Source of the DNA: Stratiolaelaps scimitus
Taxonomy: Eukaryota > Arthropoda > Arachnida > Mesostigmata > Laelapidae
DNA: 64,000 bases
NCBI GenBank assembly: GCA_019614645.1
Contig: JABWDB010000012.1
Location: forward strand, 7,626,001-7,690,000
Direction of reading: 5' to 3'
Shown: piece by piece, positions 46,480 to 60,500 of the stretch
How positions within the stretch are numbered: the first letter of the stretch is position 1
Layout: the number at the start of each line of letters is the position of its first letter
Translations under genes and position numbers: made by a program
The notes under the pieces: generated by a model
Database searches by the model: none
What the model saw: only the letters and a program-made list of their open reading frames with translations
Told to the model about the DNA's origin: nothing

Positions 46480-49400
46480 ATATATATATCTCATATAATG
46501 CGAGTTTGTAAACTCGCTTTTTGGCCCTTTCGGTATCTCATGTGTTCTTTCACAGCACCACAAGCTATTAAAGCACTTCACGTCACCCACTCAACACAAG
46601 CACCGCACATGGTCAATTTTGTGATCGACAGATATGAGCACATGTACGATTTCGTCGGCTTTGACCTTACTTATTGCCACCCCATGATTTGCTTCCGAAG
46701 GTCGATAGCGGTTTTCGAATCCGACACGGTAAGTAAATCACGTAACCACGTATATCTGAAACCAATTGTGACTACCCTGAATTTAAGCATATCAATAAGC
46801 GGACGAAAATCAATCAAATGTAGTTAGTTTAAACCCGTCCTCGGATATTATTAAACATTTGTAATCATGCGGAGCCCTGAACTTTCCCACGCTAGTGGAT
46901 GCTATTTGACAGTCATATCGCTCCAAATATACGATTATACATTTTAGCGCGTACTTCGTAATTTACGTGTCTTCAACACCAGCTATAAAATTGTATCCTT
47001 ATTGTAGAACCTTTGCCTCTGTGCCCCTTTATACAGAGATTGTTTCTGGGGTCTTTCGACGGTATCGACTACATGGTGACGTACAACGTCACAGTAATTC
47101 CCCGTAAGCTCAAGGGGGCCCAGATCATCTTGGGGGAGGAATATTCTTCTACATTCAAGGTTTCAACACGCGAAAATTGTGCAGGTATGCTCCCGGTACT
47201 GGCAATATGCTCCTTATTAAGGGATTACAGAAATATAGATATATTCTGCGAAGGTATTTAATACTGAGTGGTTTCCCCAAAATAACTGGCGAATCCGGCT
47301 TTTTTTCAATTATAAAATCGTTTTACTATGGTCTTTTCAGTGTTATATGGCGGTCTTACCATGCGTCGGGTGAATCATAATGAACATTTCGTCGATATCA
47401 AGGTAGATCTACCTATCGCGAAGTGTACAAACCCAGAGTATACCTTTCAATACGAAAGTTTCCCGTCGGAACGCTCTGCCATAGTAGCTGACTTCGGTGC
47501 GTCTCATGGCACCCAACGAAAGTTTAACCGCACTCACCTTAAGTCACACCAAACGGATATTGTATTGAAAAGCTTTTTCTATTGGGAGGATATAGGCATG
47601 AAGCTGCTGGTGGATTGCGGAGGGCGCCCCGACACTTACTATGGACGGACCAAGACTGGAGTTGGAAGTGAGTCTCGATTTCTTGGCCCAACATCGTTAG
47701 TTTATTCGTTTATGCAGATATCATGATATTTCATGTATACTCGCAAGGAATCCGGTACCAGAAACAAGCCGACATAGAAAATTTCTGCCAATCTAAATCA
47801 ATACTCTGGGTGTCTTTTTTCAATACAGAGAAAATGGCAATGATATATCTGTGCAGGCACTGAAAAACGCCTGCTTCTTCCCCGATTTGATTAAATTGAT
47901 TACGTGTCCGCCAGCCGACTGGGGGCAGTACTATTTTTAAAAAGAGCTTTAATCAATCTGGATCTCGTATCTTTGTGTCTCTATAGAGAATATTCTATTT
48001 GTGGACAGTGGCCATTTAGATTGATGGTACTGTGCTAACAGATATCAACTTCATGATTGATATCTGTTAGCACAGTACTGCCTCTGTTAAATACGCAGAG
48101 CATATATGCCTTGTTGATGCACGCCATGCGGCTGATCCATTGTTTCGAGTCAACAGCTATCATTGTATGCGACGAGGTCTTTGTCACTTGGTTCTCGCAA
48201 ATGTTGAGCAGTCGTCACACACATTCACTTATTGGTCGTTGTGCGAGTTCTGTATGAGTTCTCAGATATTGTAACGTCGATATGTGTCATGTATTCGTTC
48301 TGCCTCCATGTGATCATCTCCATTCTAATTAGGTGACAAAGAAGAGCGTCCCACGAGCATCGCTAATCTGATAATATCAGATATCATGCGTAGAACTCAG
48401 GATTGTTATACATTCAATCTTTGGTGCATGGGTTAAAGATGAGACACATGCTTGCAAATATGATATAGTGTGATATCTTTGAAACTACTGTCACAGATGT
48501 GAAGTGAGCACAAACGCACTACAATGGGTTATTACTGCTACTGAATACTGACGCATTATGCAGTTAAGTTTATTAGGGCTTCCTCTAGCTCTAATTCTCT
48601 ACTCAGCCCAATCTAATATTTATCTAATATTACTCCTATTACAGAGCCACACCCAATTTCCTATGTCGAACTAGTGAAGTTCAACAATACTTCGACGGTG
48701 ATCAACGTCTTCACCGACACCCGATTTAAGCATGGAATACGCCCCCTAATTAGTTTTCTAGTCGAAATTAGACCTCCCAATACGAAAGCAGCAACGGTAT
48801 CGCTTAATTTCAACTACACCGGCATTCGAACGGTAGGTAACGTTATCGTCATTGGAGTTTGCCCAGTGAACGTAATTTTGCTCTTTCATTTGCTAGATAC
48901 TATCGGCACCCTCTGGCCAACCAATTGAGGTAATCTATGGATATATCTTTTGAGAATCTTGGAAGAGAAGTTGCCCTCCAGGAATTGACCTCCTCCAATA
49001 TTGGAGAAAAATTGCCATTCAATATTGCGAATTGCTTAAAATTCGCTCAGCACGTGCCAAGGGATACAGCTTAGATCTGGGAATACTGCTGTTGTCCATG
49101 AAACTAAAATGTTAGTCATTTCTCTTTACCTCCTCTGGCTGGTGATCAATGTTTGATCACATATCTTTTGCGAATGATTTGATTCCCGAGAGAACATAAT
49201 GGCTTTTCGTTGTTAAACGCGTACCGGGGCACGTTGAGGGTAAAGTTGTAACCGGCATAAGCTAAATTGTTTTTTCTTGATGACGTCAAAATCGAAAACT
49301 TCATTAATTGCAACCACTACCATTCTAGATTATTGAGATCCTGGATGGCATCGTATAGTTTAGCGATGTTGGAATTTGGAACAGTTTCTTGATCAAAATC

Positions 49401-49738
49401 TGTGCTTGTGTAATTTGTTCCTCTGTGGCGCGAAGGTTTCCTGTGTTAAAACTACAGTTGGATCGATCCATTTTTCAATGACGTCAAAATCGAGAACTTC
49501 ATTAATTGCAACCACTACTATTACAGGTGATTGAGATCCCGCATAGCGTCCAAGCAGGATACAAACTTTCGGTGTACCCTGTTATTGATTACCCATACTT
49601 CAACCCACACTTCGACACGCATGAGGGAGCAGCCTACACTCTCACCGTAGCCAGGAAACCGGGTATATATAAGTGTATGTAATATATACATATGTATATA
49701 TTACATACATATATATATATATATCACGTCCCCTCTTA

Positions 49739-49830
<92 letters not shown>

Positions 49831-52800
49831 TAAGAGGGGACGTGATATGTATGCGATGAATTACGTCATCGTTGTCGAAGCTGACCCCCCAGAGTGACGA
49901 ATTTCACGACACTACCGAAATGATCGCTATGATGGTTTCATATTCTATACTATGAAGCGCGATTACTACCGCGTACATACATTTATTCATACATACGATG
50001 TAGGACGCCGCTGTTTAAGATTCCCTGAGCAGGTGTGTTATGTCTTATGTAGGTATGCCTCGCTCGTTATTACGGTGAATTTCTATATCGCGGGATTCCT
50101 GTGTGCCGTGGCGCGCGCATGATATCAACACATGACCACCGGGCTACCCACATGTCAGGTTGTGAGATTCTATTGTGAGATACGGGATCGATACACCGAT
50201 CGATACACCCTTTATAAGGTGTGTCGACCGAAACTTCTCTGTAGTACTCAACGACCGACGCCGCCAAGCTCACTAAGCGTGTATGCGGGGAATGTAGCTT
50301 GATTGTTGAACTTCCGGCAAGCTAACAATGAGTTCGGGGATATCGTATTTCATTAGAAATCAAGCAGTTCAGCAGGAGGGTAGTTTCTTCTTTCTTTCTT
50401 CTTCTTTCCGACTTGTCAAATCGACACACCTTAAAAAGGGTGTATCGATCCCGTATCTCACAATAGAATCTTACAACTTTGACATGTGGGTAGCCCGGTG
50501 GTGATGTATTGATATCATGCGCGCGCCACGACACACAGGAATCCCGTGATATAGAAATCTCAAAAATTCACGCGTGTGTTTCCTCGACAACTCGTGTTTG
50601 ATATGTACGGCTGAATGTAACGTACTACAAATCCTGTTTAGGCAGAGAGAACTGGCATCTTGGTGCCAGCAACAAGGACCGACGTCGTATTTGCTGTTGA
50701 CGTCAATTAACGTTGTGTACGTGTTTTCTTATGCAGAGCCGACAGAACTCATTGTCCGACGATTTCCGCTTTCGGTCCGGATCTCCTGGAGACGCATGAA
50801 CAAAAAATTTTTTGTACAAATTTGTCCTAAAGCCTGGACCTATTCACCGCAGGGAAAAGGATGCGAAGATGCAGTTTGTAAGGCTGAATCACGGGTATGT
50901 TCTTGAACTGAACCTGACACAAGCATCTACATACCCAAAACGAACTCGGATGTTCAAATTACGATGGTCGATTTCTAGAACGATGATCGAATGTGGCTAC
51001 GCTGCATACCGAATTCTATTTTGCTGTTTTTGGGCCCGCGCATCATTGTTCTGATTCCAACTCTCTAGAGTGAGATTCTATTGTATCGATACGGGATCGA
51101 TACACCCGTGTATCGATCGATACACCCGTGTATCGATCGATACATAGAATCCTGTGTATCGATCGAAACTTCTGTGTAGTACTAACGACCGACGCCGCCA
51201 AGCTCATTAAGGGTGTATGCTGAATGTAGCTAGATTGCGTTTAACCTTCCGCCAAGCTAACAATGACTTCTGGGATGTCGCGTTTCGTTAGAAATAGAAG
51301 TCGTTCAATAGAAACTACCCTCCTGCTGAACTGCTCTTAGTGTTTTATGCAATCCGCAAATTGTGTGATTTAGTGTGATTTACTATAACAGATTGTTGAG
51401 GTTCCCGTATTTCCTGGCATCGAATACGATGTGGTCGCTTACTACGACAGCGAGGAAGGGCTCGTCGAGAAAACGACAACATTCACCACACCCGAATGCC
51501 TTGTGGATTGTGAAGGTATGGACGAAGCACTCTAGAATGGCGCGCGCATGATATCAACACATGACCACAGGGCTACTCATATGTAGCCAACAGTAACATA
51601 TTTTCTTCACTGGCTGCTGTGCCACTTAACAATGGCATAATAATTATAAAATGTTATCGTCTATCTTCGAGTAGGACAACCTGATACCTTTACCCTTGCG
51701 GGCGGCGGCCAAATCCGAGGCCCGCTGTGATTTTAGAGGGTATATACAGAAAGTTGCGATTCGGGGGTTTGGTTGGATGAGCATCGCCAAGAGCCTTCGG
51801 TTCCTGGCGGACGCCGTGACTGAGTTCTTAAATGTTGGTGTTATGTATAATAACGTGCTTCCTGAGACGTTGCCTTAGGTTATCCCGCTAATTTTGAAGG
51901 GCATATTTAACTTCGTTTTCTGCAGCGTTGTCAGATAGTCGGCTGAGCGCGATCGTTTTGGCGAATGGCTTCGAAAATACCATGGATATTGTCATCGCTT
52001 TGGATCAAAATAAGGGATTCCACGGATTTATTTCCGCTAGAAATGACGATACCGGAATATACAGCCACAAATACATAGCTGCAAGCTCGACACCACATAA
52101 AGTGACAGGACTCGATCCTTGGACGATCTATACGATCAGGATTCGCGTCGATCAATCGATGACCTACCTACGAGAGGAAGTATACACAGGGGGAGCAGGT
52201 ATGTAATAGACCATAGGTCATGCCAATACAAGGTGATATAATTAGCAGTTATTATAGCAGGGAGCCATGCAACCCGATGTGTTTGACATGCTTCCTATTG
52301 ACGTGACCACAATGCTGAAATTACCCTTGTTTCGAGCTTGTTCTGAAATTCTTCTTCTGTTATGTGCGTTGTGCGTATTGGCCATTCGATCCGACGGCCC
52401 TTCCCACCGAAGAGTTCCCATCACTACGCTTTTATATTACCCCGGGCAAGGGCTTGAGCAAGGATATTTTTGTCCATCTGCCGCACTGGACAAGCAGCAA
52501 CCCAATAAAATTTGCCTTAGGCTTCTGTGGAGTACAGACTCCTGTGCTTGAGTGTAGATCTGATCTGCGATCAATTACCGCAGGACACGCGACGGAACCC
52601 CACAATGTGGTACGTATGATAGATGACGCTCGCTTTCCCTCACCTTTCCTAGGCAGGCAGAACCTATAGGAAACGACTACGATCTTGCTTAATGCTAAAC
52701 CACAAGATATGAATCCACTTTGGAAATCGTGGGTTCACATGGTGGGAGATTCAGATATCGGGGCCGCGAGCTCCATCTTGTGGTCTTCTTTAGTTCGACC

Positions 52801-54533
52801 CACCATGCTGGAGATGTATTTAGATGTTCCGCCATCGAAAGTTTCATGGGCTGCGTTGAGTGTAATTTCAGGATGCTTGCTCTAGGTCGATGCAGACTAG
52901 ACTAGACGGAGTCCTTCAGCAGGCGGAACATCAATTAATAATTTTGCATTGCAGATTGACGGGTTACCCTATCATGAGCTCGTCGAACTTTCCCGCTCTC
53001 TTGCGTTGGTAAATAATAGTTGGTACATGTTTGGGGTTACGCCGTACGTTCGGATCGGTACGACGTCCATCGAGGGACCGACAAGTTTTCGATTCGTTCA
53101 GTTCTGTAAGTTCACCGCAGAAGTCTTTGTTATTGATGGCATAGGAACTCAGATCATCACCATTGCTCAGCAACACGTAACGTGAAGGTAACCCCCTCAG
53201 GCGCGTGTTGTATTAACTGGTTCACCCTACAATTTAGCATTTGCAGAGTAGGAGTACGATGGTTGACACCCGAAAGGCGGTGACGTATGCCCAGTCAAGA
53301 TGAAATCAGAAGCAACTCTTTTCGTCAGCATTTAGTATACAAGAATTATACTAGTTAATTCGTGATGAAGAATACGTGTGACTTCTGTCAAGGATCCCTA
53401 AGGGCAATCATTACAATGCTGTAGTCATTTTGTTTTAGCGTTGAATACATCATCCACATTCATTGAACATTAGAAACCCACTTTCGGTTAAATTCTAACC
53501 GAGCTGGACTTAAATACCCTGTTTGGTACAAGAGTCTGTTTCATTTCTGTGCATTGTTCCTCCTGTATTTCAGTTCAATCTCCAGATAGGTTGTCTATAC
53601 AACGTAAGTGCAACTGTCTTGTAAATAATTGATTACTACTATAATAATATATAATAGATTTCCAATTTCACTATAGTTTAGTGAACTTAAAATCGTATGT
53701 GGTCCTCCTGTAGCCCTACATCTGGCGTTGGGAAATGGAACGGACCACTCGGTTGACATCAGGGTTCATCTCTGTCCGAAATGTAAGGGCTCAAGATACG
53801 CTCTTCGCATTAAGAATGCATTCGATGACATGATGCATGCAATTGAGGTCGGTACGGAGACTCACATGGTCCTCACACCACCCGAAGAGTCGTCTGAACT
53901 GCTGCTCAGGGGCTTTCGGAGGAATGAGAACATTCGGATCGAAGTAATCTGCGCGGATTCACCAATCTACAGACAGGTCGGGTCTATCTTTACAGGGCAT
54001 GGATGTGAGTATTATTATTCAACGATTCAATACCATTTTACCCGGTTCTGCTGATCTTCGTTGGGCATCGGAACCGTTATATAAATCAATACGCTAGTCT
54101 GCGACGAAGTAATGCTTTTCTTCGATGACTATCGGCTCAGGATCGGCTCATTTTAGACCTAACCGTTTTAACCTAATTACCTCGACAGCGCCACACCCGA
54201 TCACAGCTGTTGCTGTAGATCCGTCGTTTTTTTCTGCCGTTGTCAAGATCTTTATGGATGAACGGTGGACATTGCCTCATGCTTCACCGGTCGAGTATCT
54301 CCTACAGTGGTGTCGTCCTACTCCGATACAACGCATATGCAAGAACAAGACAAGCCCATTTGACGGAAACACAACGGTGGGTGTGGTTCTATTGCTAAGC
54401 TGGGGGAAGTGGCGAGGCCATTGCGTATGGGCCATTGCGTATGTAATCTATATGATGCCTGTGGTAGTCAGCTTGTCTACATTGGCGATCCAATACGAGG
54501 AACCAATGTATAATATATAATATATATATATCT

Positions 54534-54564
<31 letters not shown>

Positions 54565-57500
54565 TATATACATATGTGACGCTCTCGTCTTAGTATCTGG
54601 AAGACTTCTCGATACTAATACCAAGAAGTAGTATAGTACTACCGGGAGTGGATAATCAGTTTTAATATACAGTGGGGAGCCAATCACAAGCACAACCCCA
54701 ATTAGTTATTAGGCCTTAAATGTGAAGATGCCGCCTTTCTTTACCAGAATGAATACAATGCATTATGAGAACGCTCAGCGAACTCTGACGATCAATGAAC
54801 GACAGTGCTATTAGTATCGCTGCCTGGGATCTTGTCTACGCGAGAGATACTAATACAATAATAATAATAAACCTCATTAGTATATAATAAATATTATTAT
54901 TAATTATATAAATTAATAATAATATTTATTATACACTATAATATAATACGACGGCAACCTCAAAATGAGGTCGCTGTTTATTCATGAACGGTCTGCCTTG
55001 GTCTCCTTGTGTGTGAGGTTACGCGGGTATATTTGACTTCATAATAACCGTCAGCACAGACAACGCCTGTACCAACGGTCATTTCAGTTGACCCCAATGT
55101 TACCGCCCTTGGGTTGTCACACAATTTTAGTGACGCACAGCTCTCGTGACTTATCTGTCGTTCGTTGTTCCGAGTCTGCGTATCTTGTAAGTAAGTTAGT
55201 TGTAGGCATGTTTCAGGTTTGCCCTATGGCGAGGCAGTGTCTTGGGGGGGATGTTTCGGCATTGTAGCTTGCTGTGTGAACCATGTTCCTCAAGCCTCTC
55301 GTGCATCGCCTGTTCATCTGCGGTCCCGGGGATGACTGTTTTGCACGGCGTTCACATCCTCGGCTTGTTGCTTAGCATGGCTCGTGTCTTGTCGGTCTCG
55401 TTCAGTCATCCGGAGCGCTTTCACATCGTCTTCATATGCTCAAAGCTCCACACAAGAGATTTGAGCATATCTCTCTCATCTCTAACTTCTATCGAGACTG
55501 TATTCCAGTCAGCTTTGCGAGGGCTGTACACGGTTTTTCTCCGGTCCTGCGTCATTCTGGATCGCCTCTACGCATAGACTGTTCAGAAATATGCGGTGAT
55601 GGTCGCCAAACACTGACCTGAAGTGTGCCACTTGCCTGCGCGGGTTTTGTTTGTAGACGTCATTGAAAAGCCCATGATTGCCCAATTTTCTGCGCGATCA
55701 CCGTCTTTGCTCATCAGCTAGGGGACAGTGTGTCGCTGGGGAACCCGAAAGTCCCCTTTTACAGACCCATACCAACAAAGGACCAATGCCGCGGATATCA
55801 GAATCGCCGGCAAGGAGCCTATGAAGAGTTGCCTGCTCAGATTGCTGGCCCATTGATAACCCCCTGCAATACGTAGAAAGGGTCTGGAAACAGCTGGAAT
55901 CGTCTAGCTATGTCCATGTATATTCTATGTAGTTTTGACGCGATCACCTCTAACAAAGACGTTTGTCCGTATACTAAAAATCGTCTTGTTAAAGGTGATC
56001 GTGCAGTAGGCAGCCTGTAGGATGTGTGTTTACGTGTGTTAAACAAATGTTGTACTGGGTAATACTGAACACGCTGCATACTATCCTACGAGTTATGCAA
56101 CCATATTGTGCAAAATAGGTGGACCGAGATAATGGTCGACTACACACCCCTGCCTTCGCCTTCCCCATATATTATAGTTACTCGAGCTTAAGATTTTGTC
56201 CCATGTTGTGAGATTCTATTGCTTATGGTTGTTTACTTTTCAGGTTGTCGATATTGACGATCTAATACCTGGAACGAATAACGAGCTCATGGTATGGCCT
56301 GTGGGATCTGTGATGCGTACCAAACCAGGATCGCTGTGGCCTGAAGGTGCAGAGGCCCTAAAGGGCCCGCCCTTTTTTACCACCTTCGTCACCCACATAT
56401 ATGGGGAGAAAGGTAACGAAAGCTTGTGAAAATAGACAAAGCTTTTGATCGGCTTTGGTGGTTCGGGGAAGCGCCATGGCGGCTTGGCGAGCTGCTCATA
56501 TTGAGTGGTTTAGTTGATTCTCTTGGTCGTTAAACAATTGGGCATATCTTTGTGGCAATCCCTGTCCGCAGCGGGTCTCCAAGGTGCGAAGCCTTGGAGC
56601 TAGATTAATGTAGGTAAGGGAAGTTACAAGTTGCAGACAGTTGACTTTGCCAAGTTGCAGAACAACTTTTAGAGAAAAGGATGGCTCTGACCGTTGTCCA
56701 GTCAGGTTGACAGTATTAATGACACTGTGTTGTCGCTGAGTTGACTTCCGTATCTATTTGGATGATGGCTGAAGTGTTTATGAGACGGAACAGCAGGCAG
56801 TGCCTGAAAATATGTACAATGATTTGAAGTTGTGGGTGATCTGTTATATTGACCGAGAGGCATTCGACGCTGGTAGCAGAAATATTCAATGGGAGTTGTT
56901 CACACTAGTTGCATATTAATACAAACGGCTTTAAATATAAGCTGTTTTAGTCGGAATTATTATGTTAATAGTTGCGTTTCTCATGTTAGATAAACCGGAT
57001 TACTATGTGGAACCGAAGGAGTTTACTGCTACCATTCGGCGAAACGACCAGTTGAGCCGATACAACATTTCGGATTCCGAGAATCTTTGGCTCGAACTTA
57101 AACACTTCGACAAACAAGTCCTCCGAAAGAAAGCCTTCGACCTAGGACCGGTGATGAATTTACCGCCTATTATTATTACGTACTACTGGTTTTGTATGAT
57201 AGGTATAAGAATATCCACATGCTTATATCGACACTGCATGTGGATCTAGGCCAGATCCTGTTATCGAGCCCGGTGGCGTGGTGCATCCGTGTGCGCTTTA
57301 CAACCGGGTTCGATCCCCACCGTTGCACATTTACATTTAAAGGGATCTGCCTTATGATGCAATGCCGTGGATGTGGGCTGTGAATCAGCCCGATTATTTG
57401 CTGGCTGGGAGATGGCGACAAGGTGCTAGATGTTGCTCACTATCCACCCATTTAGCTATATTTTTGTTTCTATATTTGATTGCTATCTTCCTGTATCTGT

Positions 57501-60500
57501 ACTGGTAATTATGACTGTGGTAGAAAGCTTGATAAGAAGGGCGATCACAGAGCTCGAAATCCCACACTAGGTCCCAACTAGAGGTCAACAATCCATTGCT
57601 CGTGTCCTGATCTTGTTACTACTACTGCTCTACTTACGGACCTGTTTCTATACCCTACGTCATGTTCAACGAGCACATGATTCGAAATGCCACAAGAGCA
57701 TTTCGAATCAATTGTTGACTCGTGTGATATAGGCAATAAGTGGATCATATTTGTGATCCATATTTTGCCAATATCACCTTACTGAAACTATCGTGCATAC
57801 AAGTTTGTCTGGTTGTTGACTTTGAATGATCTTTATTGACCTTTCGAACCCTGCAGGAAACCTTTTTGTCAAAGCTTCTTCCTGGAGATGAATATGAGTA
57901 CACGCTATGGGCCGAACGGGACTCTAACGAGAAACGTGTAATTGAGCACATAAAATTCAGAACAAAAGACTGCTTCGTGAACTGTGAAGGTAAGTAAAAT
58001 CTTTTATATTACATTTACCGGTGTCATTTACAGGTGGAGGCAGCAGTCGCCACGGCGCCTTTGGCGAAACCGATTAATTTAATAAAATTCAAACAACGAT
58101 CAACAATTCAACCAACCATTATATTTGCAGGTATCGAGTATACGCAACCATTGAAGATCGTGGCATATTCCAATGCCACTTCAACTTCCATTAATGTTAA
58201 ATTCGATATGGAGTGGCATTGTGTGGATAGACGAATCAATGGCTATCTTTTGATCGAGAGTCCATCATCTAGCCTGAACAAATTGTATTACTTGAGCCTT
58301 CGGAATATTGGAACACTCTTCAACCGAGCCTTCTTCTGGGGAACCTATACGATTAAGGCGGCCGTCTATTGCTCAGGCGTTGCATTTCCCGCAAAATATT
58401 ACCGGCATCATCTATATGTCGGAGGGCCAGGCAAGTAACCGGATCTTAATTAGTTTCTACTGTTTTTCTTAAATTCAATTTCTACTTATAGCAGCGAGTA
58501 GTTCTCTTTTGTGTCACTGCCGCCTCCAGCCACAAAATTTGAATGTGGAGGAGGCTGAGAGAACAGAAAAAAAACCTTAGTGTGGGTTCTCTCCGCCTCC
58601 TCCGTATTCAAATTCTGTGGCGGGATTTTTTTGTTCTCAATATATATATCCGAGTATATTTATATCCCGAGTATATTGTCTAGCCTAGGTAATCAGGAAT
58701 GACCAAGGATGGACTATGAATTCAGCCAATATATTCCAGGGCATTACCTGCCTCGATCTCCAAAGCTCGACCAGATCTGCTCTCATTACTTGAACCAAAC
58801 ATCTTCTGCGGATATCATGCCAGCTACTCCTGAGCCGTACGAACCAGGTAATGGTTTTCAAATGTATAAATTCATCACACATTGAGATGGGTCGATGGTG
58901 TGGCGTAAACCCGTAAATAACCAAGTTTTTTAAATAAATAAATAATTTCGCTTGTTTTTTTGTTTTTTTTTTAACTAAGAGGGGCCTCGCTATACACTCG
59001 GATACTTTCTCCAAATCGACAACAACACCGACGGACATCGTGTGGTGTCTATGAATGCCCCACGGCTTAACGGCACAGACGAGCCTGTTATGTACGAGGT
59101 CAACGAATGTGTCCACGCCCCTGGGGGAATGACATGCGATCGCGTCGTTCAAGTGCACACGCATCCCTTAACGGTGCGGTTAATACTGAGATGTTTCTAT
59201 TTCGTGTGATATTTTTGGATTGTGTGATACGCGGGAGTGCCTGAGGCCACTCCCGTACTTCACACATGCATACGTGTTGTACGACGTTTATACGCACGTA
59301 TACGTCGTTACACGTGTGTGTGTATATATGTGTCTATATAATATATATATATATATATATTACAGGTTCGTCATCATCAACATCATAGCGGGGAATCTTT
59401 ATCGGTGCACGTGAGGCCTGTCTACCCCGTTAGCATGGTTGGACAAGAGCCGGAACTGTCGATCGTGGAGGACCAGACAAGATTCTGGGGTGACGCCTCT
59501 CTGGGTAATAATACGCTTGTCTGACTACTGCCATTACGCTCATACACTTAGTACACGAATTGATGCATCCAGTCATATAAATTATTGGATGCGAGTGATT
59601 CAGAACGTTGCCGTTTGGCCATGGCCGATTATCGTTGGGTGTGTGCGTACTGCTGCACATGCGTGCTGCATATTGTAGACCGTGGAACCGATGGAAACCG
59701 GGAATCGTTTATGGGTTGGTCTTAACGGAGAAGTCCAAATTATTGTCTTCTTGTCATATTATCATACGGCACCGATCTCTGGAGGCTTAAGTCTATTCTA
59801 CTAGATTCGATGTTCGCTTGCCTTAAGGATGAACCTTCTTCAGGCAGGCTTATTTGGAATCATTCGAGCCCGACCTGTTGAGATTAGTGAGGTCACATCA
59901 TACTTTTCTGTTTTGGATTGGACCCGACGTCTCAAGCTGACGTCTGAATCCCGAGTATATTTTTTTATTTTTACTTTTTACCTTAATTTTTTTTTTAGTT
60001 TTAGATTTTAATTTCTTAGCAGTTCCGGTGATGGAGCCACGCTATCAGCGGGTGTCCTGCTGATAGCATGACTTCAGCACTACTAAGTAAATGTCACCTT
60101 CCCCTAAAATTTGGATTCGATTTGGATTGGACCAAGAACTCTTCCGGAGACGAGCTCGAAACCCTGTTTAACAGTGTTTCAAGCTGTCTCCGTTGTAGGT
60201 CGGGTCGTATCTATTGGTACCCACAGATTACCCTACTAGTGAGAACATGCACTTTCTGGTTGATCGAACGCCGAGGTTCGCGGATCAAAATGATCTTGCG
60301 AGGATAAAATCTCTTCGAGGATTGCCCGCTATGAAGTTTCCGACCTCATCGAGGTAACTTGTTAAACAGCCTTACTGTCAATACTATGCAATATTGCGAT
60401 TGCTCTATTGCTCTTCCAATCCTATCAAGGGTACGCATCTAATTATTTTCTCGCTTTGTCTGTTTTCAAACAGCATCGTCGAAGGAACTCTGGCCCGATT

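Noticed and set aside
55242..55577. A 111-codon open frame in gene 3 intron 17
   Set aside because: Present only in extra sequence of gene 3, no similarity to the modules and no splice context. It may be part of an unidentified repeat.
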